From: an uncultured Cohaesibacter sp.
GTDB lineage: Bacteria > Pseudomonadota > Alphaproteobacteria > Rhizobiales > Cohaesibacteraceae
Assembly: GCF_963677725.1 (NCBI RefSeq)
Contig: NZ_OY782507.1
Span: 992,001 to 1,056,000 of the forward strand
Direction: 5' to 3'
Length of the DNA: 64,000 nt
The notes under the pieces were generated by a model. That model had not been told where the DNA came from, made no database searches, and was given only the letters and a program-made list of their open reading frames with translations. The position numbers and the translations under genes were made by a program. Numbering within the stretch: position 1 is the stretch's first letter; the number at the start of each line of letters is the position of its first letter. Shown here piece after piece: positions 35,719 through 45,087 of the stretch.

Positions 35719-36348
35719 TCACGATGTGACTGCGGGGGCGGCATGCAGGAAACGATGATCGGAGGTCTGGGACAGCATGAAGTGAGCGACGTCGGCGTGT
35801 GTGATCTTGAATTTCATTCCCTTTTCAACGGTTTTGAAATCGATACGGTAATTTTCAGTTTGTGGGCCGTCGATATAGTTGGTCGGGCGAACCAATGTCC
35901 AATCAAGAGCGCTCTGCTTGACGATGACCTCCTGCTTTTCATGGTCAGCGTAAACATGACGCAAGATGAGGGGCATGATGACGTAGCGATAGAGCCATGG
36001 CAGAGCGCTCCTGCTTTCTCCAGCCCCAAAGCCTGACAAACAAATGAGCCGCGCAACGGAGGCCTCTTTCATTGCCTTGACGATGCGCGCGGTGCCCTTT
36101 GTGCGTATGCCGTCCTTGTTGCCCAAAGGTGCACCAAGCGCAATCAGCACCGCATCCTGTCCTTTGACCACTTTGGCCACATCTTCTGAATTGAGCACGT
36201 CTCCAACAACGAGGGTCAGGTTTGCATGCTCTGGCAAATCGCCATCAAGTGACCGGACCAGAGCGGTCACTTGATGGCCAGCAGCAAGGGCTTGGCGGGT
36301 CAGATTGCGGCCTACTTTGCCGCTGGCACCGAAGAGGGCGAGTTTCAC
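35719..36348 (-). CDS. NAD(P)-binding oxidoreductase (atypical SDR, NmrA-like)
   Basis: Protein of 209 residues with a Rossmann fold. The nucleotide loop is LALFGASGKVGRNLTRQAL (G-x-x-G-x-x-G), followed by VTALVRS, LVVGDVLN, and LICLSGFGAGES. The C-terminal part (WTLVRPTNYIDG) is typical of atypical SDRs such as NmrA or biliverdin-reductase-like proteins. No substrate is assigned. The start is a GTG at 36348 with AAGGAAA five bases before it. It is divergent from a TetR gene with three shared palindromes between them, which likely control both. Confidence 0.87.
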   Translation of the reverse strand: MKLALFGASGKVGRNLTRQALAAGHQVTALVRSLDGDLPEHANLTLVVGDVLNSEDVAKVVKGQDAVLIALGAPLGNKDGIRTKGTARIVKAMKEASVARLICLSGFGAGESRSALPWLYRYVIMPLILRHVYADHEKQEVIVKQSALDWTLVRPTNYIDGPQTENYRIDFKTVEKGMKFKITHADVAHFMLSQTSDHRFLHAAPAVTS

Positions 36349-36428
36349 GATGATTTCCTTTCCATAAGTTGGTGACTGCTGTTTGGACATGTTTGGCGCG
36401 GACGTCAGGTCGATCCGCAATCCACCGC

Positions 36429-36485
36429 TTTACACAGTGTAAAGTTGACACCGTGTCAAGTAATGCTAGATTGACACCATGTCAA
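36429..36485. promoter_or_regulatory. Three tandem 15-base TetR operators, one over the start codon
   Basis: TTTACAC-A-GTGTAAA (36429-36443) and TTGACAC-C-GTGTCAA (36445-36459) are perfect; TTGACAC-C-ATGTCAA (36471-36485) has one mismatched pair. Centres are 16 and 26 bases apart. The third contains the tetR start ATG at 36479. The array fits tight autorepression and co-control of the divergent oxidoreductase. Confidence 0.8.
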
Positions 36486-37081
36486 GTGAGAAAAGCGATA
36501 CCAGACGCAAGATTCTGGAAGCCTGTCTTGCCCTGCTCGAAGAAGGAGCCGGCAGCAGGATCCGTATGTCCGACATTGCCAAACGCGCAGGCGTATCCCG
36601 TCAGGCGCTCTATCTGCATTTTCAAAGTCGGGGGGAGCTGATCATTGCAGCAACCTTGCTGCAGGATGAAAGGGAAGGTGCGCAAGAGCGGCTGACTGCA
36701 AGCCGAGAAGCGACATCCGGACGCGCGCGCCTGTCGGCCTTTGTGCAGGCCTGGTGCGGCTATATTCCGGTCATCTATCCAGTGGCACGAACCATTCTTT
36801 ATCTGGCAGAAACGGACAACGAAGTCGCCAGCGCATGGACGCAACGGATGGAAGACATGCGCGAGGGATGTGAAGCGGCCATTGCCGCCCTGTCGCGGGA
36901 TGGGGATTTGCCTGAGCCGTTTGATGTGGCTTGCGCCACTGACCTTTTGTGGTCACTGCTATCGGTGCGGCAATGGGAATTGCTCTGCCAGCAGCGTGGC
37001 TGGTCACAAGAAAGCTATGCCAGAGAAATGGAGGCTGCGGCCCTGCGCCTTTTCTGCAAGGAGGAAACAAGCCGCCCCTAA
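36479..37081 (+). CDS. TetR/AcrR family repressor
   Basis: Regulator of 200 residues. The DNA-binding half is standard: RRKILEACLALLEEG, then MSDIAKRAGVSRQALYLHF with the recognition helix. The ligand half has two stretches rich in Trp (FVQAWCGYIPVIYPVAR and LLWSLLSVRQWELLCQQ). It probably represses itself and the divergent NAD(P)-binding oxidoreductase through the three palindromes upstream. Its 3' end overlaps the next gene, on the opposite strand, by four bases. Confidence 0.92.
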   Translation: MSSEKSDTRRKILEACLALLEEGAGSRIRMSDIAKRAGVSRQALYLHFQSRGELIIAATLLQDEREGAQERLTASREATSGRARLSAFVQAWCGYIPVIYPVARTILYLAETDNEVASAWTQRMEDMREGCEAAIAALSRDGDLPEPFDVACATDLLWSLLSVRQWELLCQQRGWSQESYAREMEAAALRLFCKEETSRP

Positions 37082-37320
37082 TGTGCCTGCCTTGACTGGC
37101 GTTTCAAGGCCAGCAATCGCGCCAGCTTGGCAACAAGCAGCACCCACGGCACCCCATGGAAGGCCAGATCGAATATGTCGATTGGCTTGTTCAACGTCCC
37201 ATCGAAGAGCATCTTGAGCTTTTCCCAGATATGGGGCTCTGGCAGAAAGGGCGCCAAGCCAAGGGTCAGAGCAACCACAACCAGCGTCGCAACCGGAATG
37301 CGATCAAGAAATTCTAACAT
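37078..37320 (-). CDS. Small conserved membrane protein (80 residues)
   Basis: It begins MLEFLDRIPVATLVVVALTL (membrane helix), then PEPHIWEKLKMLFDG, NKPIDIFDLAFHGVPWVLLV and a basic tail (KLARLLALKRQSRQ). Similar short proteins occur in rhizobial genomes and are sometimes labelled RND transporter, although they are far too short for that. AGGAGGAAG lies six bases before the ATG, which makes translation very likely. The function is unknown. Confidence 0.85.
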   Translation of the reverse strand: MLEFLDRIPVATLVVVALTLGLAPFLPEPHIWEKLKMLFDGTLNKPIDIFDLAFHGVPWVLLVAKLARLLALKRQSRQAH

Positions 37321-37602
37321 GGCTGACTTCCTCCTGTTGCGTTGCGCTTCTGGTATGCCCTTAATCCGGTTTGTGAAACGAATAGGATGAGGGGGCTTCT
37401 TCGGTGTGATGTCTTTTTGCTTTTCTCTATTTGCACGTCATCACAACAACAGGCTTTTGAGATTAGTTCAAGCTTTCAATCTTTTCGTCCTGTCGACACC
37501 TTGTGCACTTCGTTGGTTTACTTATATCTAAATCAACAGCATAAGGCGTGAAACGCACGCCATCATCTAGCGAACTATTGACCGACCAATTGAGGGACCT
37601 AC

Positions 37603-38403
37603 ATGTTTGACGCATCAAAGTTGATCAGTGAATTTCTTGGCGCCGGCGGCCTGACATCCGGAACACAGCGTGGAACAAATGCCGGTGGCGATCTGTTGCA
37701 GCAGGGCAAGAACTATCTGAGCAACAATGCGGGTGGCATCGGTGGCGGCGCACTGGCTGGCGGCGTTGCAGGATATATGATGGGGTCAAAGAAGGGCCGC
37801 AAAATGGCCAAGAAGGCCGCAACCTATGGCGGCCTGGCGTTGGTGGCCGGTCTCGCTTACAAGGCTTATTCCGATTATCAGGGCAAGAAAGCAGGCGTTC
37901 CGGTGGTTGATGGCAATGTCGGATCGGAAGGCAAGACCATTCCGGCCACGATGCATGCACCCCATGGCACCAATCCGCAGCTAACCCATATTCCGGTGGT
38001 GCCGATTGGCTCGCGGTTTGAAGTCAATGAACTGACTGAGCGCGCCGCAGGCTTTGGAGCGACCCTTGTCAGCGCGATGATCGCTGCCGCCAAAGCCGAC
38101 GGCCAGATTGATGCCGATGAACATAAGGCCATTTTTGCGAAAATCGAGGAACTGGACTTGAGCGTTGAAGAGAAGGGGTTCTTGTTTGACCAGCTGAACA
38201 AGCCGCTCGACATAGACTCTCTCGTCGCTCAGGTCCGGACGAAAGAGCAGGCGGTCGAGGTATATATTGCCTCTCTGATGGCAATTGACCCCGACACGCC
38301 GTCCGAGCAGGCCTATCTGACAATGCTGGCGGCACGCCTTGACATCGAGCCAGATCTTACCAGCCATATTCACGCAACCGTCTTGGCGGCAGGCGACGAA
38401 TAG
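37603..38403 (+). CDS. DUF533/TerB-like protein
   Basis: Protein of 266 residues. A Gly-rich N-terminus (GGIGGGALAGGVAGYMMGSK) forms a short glycine-zipper-like membrane segment, followed by a basic KKGRKMAKKAA. The C-terminal half (about 145-260) is helical and acidic: ALVSAMIAAAKADGQID is the TerB-type motif that binds metal or partners in tellurite-resistance proteins. It resembles E. coli YebE. GAGGGA precedes the ATG. The role in the cell is not known. Confidence 0.88.
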   Translation: MFDASKLISEFLGAGGLTSGTQRGTNAGGDLLQQGKNYLSNNAGGIGGGALAGGVAGYMMGSKKGRKMAKKAATYGGLALVAGLAYKAYSDYQGKKAGVPVVDGNVGSEGKTIPATMHAPHGTNPQLTHIPVVPIGSRFEVNELTERAAGFGATLVSAMIAAAKADGQIDADEHKAIFAKIEELDLSVEEKGFLFDQLNKPLDIDSLVAQVRTKEQAVEVYIASLMAIDPDTPSEQAYLTMLAARLDIEPDLTSHIHATVLAAGDE

Positions 38404-38432
38404 GCTGGCTTGCCTTTGTGGTGGGCAAGCGA

Positions 38433-38464
38433 GGCTGCCGACAGATGTCTGTCGGCAGCCTTTT
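38433..38464 (+). terminator. Terminator after the DUF533 gene
   Basis: A perfect 12-bp stem GGCTGCCGACAG / CTGTCGGCAGCC with a 4-base loop, followed by TTTT. Confidence 0.85.
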
Positions 38465-38474
38465 CATTGGGTGG

Positions 38475-38987
38475 CTAACTTGCTGTGCCAGCTCCGGGCA
38501 GCGTCAACTGCATGATCGTGAGGTCCAGCCAGCGGCCGAATTTGGTGCCGACTTCATGCATGGTGCCGCATTGCGTGAATCCGAGTTTGGCGTGGAGACT
38601 GATGGAGGCGTGGTTTTCGGCTTCGATTCCCGCGATCAGAACATGCAAATCGGTGCCTTTGGCATAATCGATCAGTGCCGCCAGCAAAGCCTTGCCAATC
38701 CCCTGCCCGCGACAGTCAGATGCCACATGAACACTATGCTCCACCGTGTGGCAATAGCCGTCACCGTCCCGCCAGGGGCCATAAGTGGCAAAGCCTGCGA
38801 CGTGACCATCGGGCAATTCAGCAACCAGAACCGGGAAGCCGTTGTCATTGCGCGCCTTGATCCAGGCAGTGCGATCCTCAATGGTATAAAGCTTGGTCTT
38901 CCAGACTGCGGTGCTGGTATTGACCAGATCATTATAGATGACTGTGATGGTGGGGGCATCTGCCGCAATGGCGGGTCTTATCTTCAT
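38475..38987 (-). CDS. GNAT acetyltransferase (phosphinothricin-type)
   Basis: Acetyltransferase of 170 residues. It begins MKIRPAIAADAPTITVIYND and has the acetyl-CoA loop DCRGQGIGKALLAALIDYA and the closing ENHASISLHAKLGFTQCG. The family (PAT/MnaT-like) acetylates amino groups of phosphinothricin, methionine sulfoximine or similar amino acids. Its ATG overlaps the stop of the upstream regulator gene (ATGA), so the two are translationally coupled and the regulator likely governs it. Confidence 0.9.
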   Translation of the reverse strand: MKIRPAIAADAPTITVIYNDLVNTSTAVWKTKLYTIEDRTAWIKARNDNGFPVLVAELPDGHVAGFATYGPWRDGDGYCHTVEHSVHVASDCRGQGIGKALLAALIDYAKGTDLHVLIAGIEAENHASISLHAKLGFTQCGTMHEVGTKFGRWLDLTIMQLTLPGAGTAS

Positions 38988-39670
38988 CTTTCCAAACTCA
39001 CCCATAGAACAACGGCGTCCTGTTTGCTGATGGAAACACAGCAGTGGCCCATGCCGCTGTCATAATAAACGCTGTCGCCGGCTTTCATCGCTAGCGGTCG
39101 ATAATGCTCAGTATGCAGTTCCAGCTCGCCGGACAGAACATACATGAATTCCTCGCCGCGATGCCGAATCCAGTCGCCGAAATCAGAGATATCCCGCGCC
39201 TTGATGGTGCTGATATAGGGCAGCATTGATTTGCTGGTCAACTCATTGCACAGCAATTCATGGCTGTAGGTCGCGGTTACTTTTGGCTCCCCCTCACCCA
39301 TGCGAGTCACGTCACGGCGACCGGACAGATCGCTGGTTCCCGATTGCAGAAAGAGGTTCGGGGTTTCCAGCTCCAGTGAGCGGGTAAGGCGGCGGACGAT
39401 TTCAAAGCCGGGGCTGGTCTGGCCATTTTCGATTTTTGACAGGGTAGAGCGACCAATGCCTGCATGGCGGCCGGTTTCCTCCAGCGTCCAGCCCTTTTTC
39501 TTGCGAGCCTCGCGCACCAATTGGCCCAACTCACTAAGGTCTGGCGCCTGCGGTGCTGTGGCCCCGGCTGGGCCGACCGCGCCGGGCAGGCTTTCGGTAA
39601 CGCTGATATCATTTTTATCATTTTGCAGGCTTTCAACAGCACCTTGCTCGCCACGTTCCAGATCACCCAT
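38984..39670 (-). CDS. XRE-type regulator with C-terminal cupin domain
   Basis: Repressor of 228 residues. A low-complexity N-terminal stretch (about 1-50) is followed by a helix-turn-helix (LVREARKKKGWTLEETGRHA, then GIGRSTLSKIENGQTSPGFE). The cupin is near the end (RHRGEEFMYVLSGELELHTE, MKAGDSVYYDSGMGHCC). The PuuR branch has this layout and often senses amines or amino acids. GAGAGGGA lies upstream of the start at 39670. The downstream GNAT gene overlaps its stop. Confidence 0.9.
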   Translation of the reverse strand: MGDLERGEQGAVESLQNDKNDISVTESLPGAVGPAGATAPQAPDLSELGQLVREARKKKGWTLEETGRHAGIGRSTLSKIENGQTSPGFEIVRRLTRSLELETPNLFLQSGTSDLSGRRDVTRMGEGEPKVTATYSHELLCNELTSKSMLPYISTIKARDISDFGDWIRHRGEEFMYVLSGELELHTEHYRPLAMKAGDSVYYDSGMGHCCVSISKQDAVVLWVSLER

Positions 39671-39931
39671 ATCGAACGTCCCTCTCTTTTCGCTTTCGAC
39701 CTTCTTTGCCAGTCGATCCTTGAAACCCGACTCACTGAGCTGATTGCCGATATTCGGCAGTACAAGGTGGCACAATGCATGCCGTTGCTTCAGTGAATGT
39801 CCGCGTCTTTTCGCTTTTCAGGACGGAAAAAGGTGCGTTTCATCCCGGTCGGGCCGTTTAGTCTATACCACATTATTGCCTATGATGGAAATTTCCCCTA
39901 TAAGAAACTTAAGTGACAGTCCGCAGCGTGG

Positions 39932-39953
39932 CCCCGTTTTGACGGGGTGTTTT
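39932..39953 (+). terminator. Weak hairpin upstream of gcvP
   Basis: CCCCGT-TTTG-ACGGGG followed by TGTTTT, 127 bases before gcvP. It could be an attenuator or a weak terminator. No glycine riboswitch consensus is visible in this leader. Confidence 0.4.
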
Positions 39954-40079
39954 CGAGGGTCCATCACACCGGCATGATTGACCCATGGCGCGCAAAGGTC
40001 TGTCCGTGATGGATGAGACTGGCTGCAATGCGGCCGCGATGCGCCACAATTGGTTGGTGCACGAAGCGAGGAGCGCGCG

Positions 40080-42950
40080 ATGACCTTCAAACCGACCCGG
40101 TATGCCCCCTATGATTTCGCCAATCGACGCCATATCGGCCCTTCCCCGAAAGAAATGGAATCGATGCTCAAGGTGATCGGCTATTCCGACCTTGACGCGC
40201 TGATTGACGCGACCGTGCCCTCCTCCATCCGTCAGAAAGAACCACTGCATTGGGGTCCGGCGCTGAGCGAACGCGACACCCTGCATCACATGAGCAAGGT
40301 GGCCTCGAAGAACAAGATCCTTACCCCGTTGATCGGTCAGGGCTATTATGGCACCGCAACGCCACCGGTGATCCTGCGCAATATTCTTGAAAATCCAGCC
40401 TGGTACACCGCTTATACGCCATACCAGCCGGAAATCAGTCAGGGCCGTCTGGAAGCCCTGTTGAACTTCCAGACCATGGTGTCAGATCTGACGGGTCTGG
40501 AAATTGCCAACGCCTCCCTGCTTGATGAAGCAACCGCTGCCGCCGAAGCCATGACCATGGCCAAGCGCGCCTCCAAATCCAAAGCCAACATTTTCTTCGT
40601 GGACGAGAATTGCCATCCGCAGAATATCGCCGTCATCGAAACCCGTGCCGAGCCGCTGGGCATCGAGGTCAAGATTGGCAACCCGGATGATCTCGACCCT
40701 TCCGAAGTCTTTGGTGCAATCTTCCAGTATCCCGGCACCTATGGCCATGTGCGCGACTTCACCGATCTGATTGCTCAACTGCATGACAACAAGGCTCTTG
40801 GCATCGTGATTGCCGATCCGCTGGCGCTGGCTTTGCTGAAGTCACCGGGCGAAATGGGCGCAGACATTGCCGTTGGCTCGACCCAGCGCTTTGGCGTGCC
40901 GCTTGGCTATGGTGGCCCGCACGCGGCCTATATGTCTTGCCGCGATGCCTTCAAGCGCTCCATGCCGGGCCGGATCATCGGGGTATCCATCGACGCACGT
41001 GGTCGCAAGGCCTATCGGCTGTCTCTGCAGACCCGCGAGCAGCATATCCGCCGCGAAAAAGCCAATTCCAACGTCTGCACCGCGCAGGCCCTGTTGGCCG
41101 TGATCGCCTCGATGTATGCGGTCTATCATGGGCCCGAAGGCATCAAGGCCATCGCCCAATATGTGCACCGGATGACCGTGCGTCTGGCCAGTGGGCTTCA
41201 GAAACTTGGCTTCAATCCGGAGCCGGATGTCTTCTTTGACACTTTGACCGTGGAAGTTGGCGCCTTGCAGGGTGTCATCCTCAATGCCGCTGTGTCCCAT
41301 GGCATCAATCTGCGCAAGATCGGTGAGACCAAGATCGGCATCAGCCTTGACGAGCAGACCCGACCGGAAACCGTGGAAGCGGTCTGGAAAAGCTTTGGCG
41401 GCGATCTGTCTTATGGTGCGGTGGAACATGAGCGGATCGAGGATGTGGAATATCGTCTGCCGACCGCCAATCTGCGCGAGACCGACTATCTGACCCATCC
41501 GATTTTCCATCTCAACCGCGCAGAAGCCGAGATCACCCGTTATATGCGTCGCCTCGCCGACCGCGATCTGGCGCTTGACCGGGCCATGATCCCGCTTGGC
41601 TCCTGCACCATGAAGCTCAACGCAACGATCGAAATGATCCCGGTGACCTGGCCAGAATTTGCCAACCTGCATCCATTCGTGCCCGATGATCAGGCCCTTG
41701 GTTACAAGGAAATGATCGATGATCTGAACGACAAGCTTTGTCAGGTGACCGGCTATGACGCGATATCCCAACAGCCAAACTCTGGCGCACAAGGGGAATA
41801 TGCGGGCCTGATCACCATTCGCAACTATCATGTGGCGCGTGGCGAAGGCCATCGCAATATCTGCCTGATACCGACCTCAGCCCATGGCACCAACCCGGCA
41901 TCCGCCCAGATGGTGGGCTGGAAGGTCATTCCGGTCAAATCTGCCGACAATGGTGACATTGATGTGGAGGATTTCCGGGCCAAGGCTGAGAAACATGCCA
42001 ATGAGCTGGCGGCCTGCATGATCACCTATCCGTCCACCCACGGGGTGTTTGAGGAGACGGTTCAGGACGTCTGTGCCATCACCCATGAGCATGGCGGTCA
42101 GGTTTATATTGATGGTGCCAACATGAATGCCATGGTGGGCCTTGCCCGTCCGGGCGATATTGGCGGCGATGTCAGCCACTTGAACCTGCACAAGACTTTC
42201 TGCATTCCTCATGGCGGCGGCGGTCCGGGCATGGGTCCGATTGGCGTCAAGGCGCATCTCGCCCCTTACCTGCCGGGTCATCCGGAGCGCGATGCGACCA
42301 TCGGTCCAGTGTCAGCAGCGCCTTTTGGCTCGCCTTCCATCCTGCCGGTCAGCTGGGCCTATTGCCTGTTGATGGGTGGAGAAGGCCTCACACAGGCTAC
42401 CAAGGTGGCGATCCTCAATGCCAACTATATCGCAGCCAGCCTGAAAGAGGCCTATAACGTCCTCTATAGCTCGGCAAACGGTCTGGTGGCACACGAGTGC
42501 ATTCTTGATACGCGGCCTCTGAATGACAGCTGTGGCGTGACCGTGGATGATATTGCCAAGCGCCTGATGGATAATGGCTTCCATGCTCCAACCATGAGTT
42601 GGCCGGTGGCTGGCACCCTGATGGTGGAGCCAACCGAATCCGAACCACAGGCCGAGCTTGATCGCTTCATTGCCGCGATGCTCGACATTCGCCGCGAAGC
42701 GCAGGACATTGAAGACGGCAAGATCGACAGCGAGAACAATCCGCTGAAGAATGCACCTCATACAATGCGGGACCTTGTTGGTAGCTGGGACCGCCCTTAC
42801 AGCCGCGAGCAAGGCTGCTTCCCGGCGGGTGCCTTTGAGGTCGACAAATACTGGCCTCCTGTGAACCGGGTCGACAATGTCTATGGTGACCGAAATCTGG
42901 TCTGCACCTGCCCGCCAATGGAAGACTATGCCGAAGAGGCGGCGGAGTAG
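40080..42950 (+). CDS. gcvP: Glycine dehydrogenase (decarboxylating), P protein
   Basis: PLP-dependent subunit of the glycine cleavage system. It decarboxylates glycine and passes the aminomethyl group to GcvH. It is a single 956-residue chain with both halves fused. The N-terminal [14 protein letters not shown] and [20 protein letters not shown] are family marks. The PLP-binding Lys705 is in [18 protein letters not shown]. The start at 40080 has GAGGAG six bases upstream. gcvT and gcvH are not adjacent, so they must lie elsewhere. A membrane orphan and sdaA follow on the same strand with 27 and 10 bases of spacing, possibly one operon. Confidence 0.97.
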   Translation: MTFKPTRYAPYDFANRRHIGPSPKEMESMLKVIGYSDLDALIDATVPSSIRQKEPLHWGPALSERDTLHHMSKVASKNKILTPLIGQGYYGTATPPVILRNILENPAWYTAYTPYQPEISQGRLEALLNFQTMVSDLTGLEIANASLLDEATAAAEAMTMAKRASKSKANIFFVDENCHPQNIAVIETRAEPLGIEVKIGNPDDLDPSEVFGAIFQYPGTYGHVRDFTDLIAQLHDNKALGIVIADPLALALLKSPGEMGADIAVGSTQRFGVPLGYGGPHAAYMSCRDAFKRSMPGRIIGVSIDARGRKAYRLSLQTREQHIRREKANSNVCTAQALLAVIASMYAVYHGPEGIKAIAQYVHRMTVRLASGLQKLGFNPEPDVFFDTLTVEVGALQGVILNAAVSHGINLRKIGETKIGISLDEQTRPETVEAVWKSFGGDLSYGAVEHERIEDVEYRLPTANLRETDYLTHPIFHLNRAEAEITRYMRRLADRDLALDRAMIPLGSCTMKLNATIEMIPVTWPEFANLHPFVPDDQALGYKEMIDDLNDKLCQVTGYDAISQQPNSGAQGEYAGLITIRNYHVARGEGHRNICLIPTSAHGTNPASAQMVGWKVIPVKSADNGDIDVEDFRAKAEKHANELAACMITYPSTHGVFEETVQDVCAITHEHGGQVYIDGANMNAMVGLARPGDIGGDVSHLNLHKTFCIPHGGGGPGMGPIGVKAHLAPYLPGHPERDATIGPVSAAPFGSPSILPVSWAYCLLMGGEGLTQATKVAILNANYIAASLKEAYNVLYSSANGLVAHECILDTRPLNDSCGVTVDDIAKRLMDNGFHAPTMSWPVAGTLMVEPTESEPQAELDRFIAAMLDIRREAQDIEDGKIDSENNPLKNAPHTMRDLVGSWDRPYSREQGCFPAGAFEVDKYWPPVNRVDNVYGDRNLVCTCPPMEDYAEEAAE

Positions 42951-42977
42951 CCGCTAGTGAAACAAGGGGAGAAGCTG

Positions 42978-43412
42978 ATGTTTGACTCTAGGCCGCTTCT
43001 CCTCTTGGCTATCACACACATGGCCCTGATCTCGGCGAGTTATTCTTTTTCTACAGACTTGCCAAACATACTGGACTTGGCTGCACAGTCTATAGATGAA
43101 GCTACGCACTGCTATTGGATTGATTTTGCTGTTTGTGGCGAGACTGTTTCAGCGGGAAAGTTATGGTCGTTCTTTTACAATTATTGGACCTATTTGTTTG
43201 TTCTTCCCACCAATGCAGTATTTAGCTGGTTGGTGATGTTTTCAAACATCACTCCAGAGGTTCAAGCTTTTGAACTTTTAAAAATGAGCCTCGTCTCCTT
43301 ATCATTTACGGTCGGAGCGGTTGCATATATTGCTCCGATTTTGTGGATCGTTTGGAATTTTTTGCGCTGTATTTTGCGCATTCCGGCTCGTATCTTCAAA
43401 AAACCATTCTAG
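42978..43412 (+). CDS. Orphan membrane protein between gcvP and sdaA
   Basis: A protein of 144 residues that I do not recognise. Helices are likely at about 6-25 (LLLLAITHMALISASYSF), 72-92 (WTYLFVLPTNAVFSWLVMF) and 105-130 (FTVGAVAYIAPILWIVWNF), with a basic C-terminal tail. A luminal stretch holds two Cys (THCYWIDFAVCGET). GGGGAGAAG stands before the ATG at 42978. The base composition is clearly more AT-rich than the flanking genes (for example ATTATTGG, TTTTGAAC runs), which suggests recent arrival between two conserved genes. It ends ten bases before sdaA. Confidence 0.75.
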   Translation: MFDSRPLLLLAITHMALISASYSFSTDLPNILDLAAQSIDEATHCYWIDFAVCGETVSAGKLWSFFYNYWTYLFVLPTNAVFSWLVMFSNITPEVQAFELLKMSLVSLSFTVGAVAYIAPILWIVWNFLRCILRIPARIFKKPF

Positions 43413-43422
43413 GATCTCACCC

Positions 43423-44838
43423 ATGTTCCTTTCCGTCTTCGACATTTTCAAGATCGGGGTTGGCCCTTCCTCGTCCCATACGATGGGGCCGATGAATGCG
43501 GCGGCGCGCTTCATGGATGACCTGCGGAGTGGGATCTTCATGGGCGTCAGCGCCCAACAGGTGCGGCGTGTCTCTTGCGCGCTGCATGGCTCTCTGGCCT
43601 TCACCGGCAAGGGGCACGCAACGGACAGGGCTGTGATCCTCGGCCTCATTGGCATCACGCCGGACAAGCTCGACCCGGATGAAGCCGAAGGGCTGGAAGC
43701 ACGCATTCGCGAAGAGAAACACATTGAGCCGGATGGCTTTCCCCGCCTGCGCTTCAACCCTGATGAGGATTTGGTCTTTGACTATGGCCCGCCCCTGCCC
43801 GGCCATGCCAATGGCATGAAGCTTTTTGCCTATGGCGAGGGGAACCAGCAGCTGGCCAGCGCCACCTATTATTCAATCGGCGGCGGCTTCATTGTCACGG
43901 CCAGCGAGCTCGACGAGCAAATCAGCCACGACCCCAAGGATCTGCACAAGGAGCAGGCGGCAGCGGGCTATCCCTTTCCTTTCGGTTCGGCTGCAGAAAT
44001 GTTGGAGATGGGGGCAAAATCAGGCCTCACTATTGCCGCGATGAAACAGGCCAACGAAGAAGTGGAACTGAGCCGTGAGGCCCTGCTCTCGGGTCTTGAT
44101 CGCCTGTGGCACACGATGCGGGCAGTGATCGACAGGGGCCTTGAGAAAGAGGGCGAACTGCCGGGGGGCCTCTATGTCAAACGCCGAGCAAAAGCGATCC
44201 GTACGCGGCTGATGGCCGACCGAGGCAACAATCAACCCATGCCGCATCAGGTCAATGACTGGCTCAGCCTCTATGCCATGGCGGTGAATGAGGAAAATGC
44301 CGCCGGTGGGCGGGTCGTAACCGCACCGACGAACGGTGCGTCCGGCGTCATACCGTCCGTGCTGCGCTATTATCGCGATCAATGCCCCGGTTCGAGTGAT
44401 GAGGGCATTCGCACCTTTTTGCTGACAGCGGCCGCCATCGGTGGGCTGATCAAGCACAATGCCTCCATTTCGGGGGCAGAGGCAGGCTGTCAGGCCGAAG
44501 TTGGTTCAGCGGCGGCAATGGCCGCAGGTGGGCTATGCGCCGCTCTGGGCGGCAGCAACGAGCAGATCGAGAATGCCGCCGAGATCGCCCTTGAACATCA
44601 TCTGGGCATGACCTGCGATCCGGTCAAAGGCCTCGTGCAGGTTCCCTGCATCGAGCGCAATGGCCTTGGCGCCATCAAGGCGGTGTCTGCTGCTTCGCTT
44701 TCGCTGCATGGCGATGGCACGCATTTCATGCCACTGGACAATTGCATCAAAACAATGTGGGAAACCGGCAAGGATATGGGCGAGAAATACAAGGAAACGT
44801 CGCTCGGCGGATTGGCGGTCAATCTTCCTGAATGTTGA
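43423..44838 (+). CDS. sdaA: L-serine ammonia-lyase (iron-sulfur, single chain)
   Basis: Deaminates L-serine to pyruvate and ammonia. It has 471 residues. [16 protein letters not shown] near the N-terminus is the substrate loop. The [4Fe-4S] ligands are Cys356 ([12 protein letters not shown]), Cys398 (MTCDPVKG) and Cys409 (VQVPCIERN), with the family spacing of 42 and 11. The start at 43423 has AGGA eight bases before. With gcvP it could convert glycine-derived serine to pyruvate. The last ten codons are repeated 104 bases downstream. Confidence 0.96.
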   Translation: MFLSVFDIFKIGVGPSSSHTMGPMNAAARFMDDLRSGIFMGVSAQQVRRVSCALHGSLAFTGKGHATDRAVILGLIGITPDKLDPDEAEGLEARIREEKHIEPDGFPRLRFNPDEDLVFDYGPPLPGHANGMKLFAYGEGNQQLASATYYSIGGGFIVTASELDEQISHDPKDLHKEQAAAGYPFPFGSAAEMLEMGAKSGLTIAAMKQANEEVELSREALLSGLDRLWHTMRAVIDRGLEKEGELPGGLYVKRRAKAIRTRLMADRGNNQPMPHQVNDWLSLYAMAVNEENAAGGRVVTAPTNGASGVIPSVLRYYRDQCPGSSDEGIRTFLLTAAAIGGLIKHNASISGAEAGCQAEVGSAAAMAAGGLCAALGGSNEQIENAAEIALEHHLGMTCDPVKGLVQVPCIERNGLGAIKAVSAASLSLHGDGTHFMPLDNCIKTMWETGKDMGEKYKETSLGGLAVNLPEC

Positions 44839-44909
44839 AATGAGGCCGCCTCGCTTCATGCTTGTCGATAGGCTTCTCACCCTTGCTCCGCGCGGCTGGC
44901 CTATCTTTT

Positions 44910-44966
44910 GGCGGCTTGGCAGTCAATCTTCCTGAATGCTGACAATACAACCGCCTCGCTTCATGC
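44910..44966 (+). pseudogene. Relic copy of the sdaA 3' end
   Basis: This stretch repeats 44806-44861, the last ten codons of sdaA and the bases after them, at roughly 85 percent identity. It still reads [10 protein letters not shown]-stop, and the three codon differences (GGA/GGC, GCG/GCA, TGT/TGC) are all silent. That pattern suits the tail of a second, diverged sdaA gene lost by deletion more than a recent copying slip. Nothing upstream of it resembles the rest of sdaA. Confidence 0.6.
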
Positions 44967-45087
44967 GCGGGCGACCCAAAAAATCGGAGCTACAAACGCT
45001 GTCATGTTTGCTCGCCTTGCGCGCGCTGGTGTGCTAAATCTGGGAGACACGGTTGTTCTTCATTGCGCGCACTCGGGAGCCAGTTCC

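Noticed and set aside
39797-40079. A glycine riboswitch before gcvP
   Set aside because: The conserved tandem glycine aptamer cores were not found; only one weak hairpin is present.
44908-45087. An upstream extension of the secreted protein gene
   Set aside because: It would run through the sdaA relic and bury the clear signal peptide inside the protein.
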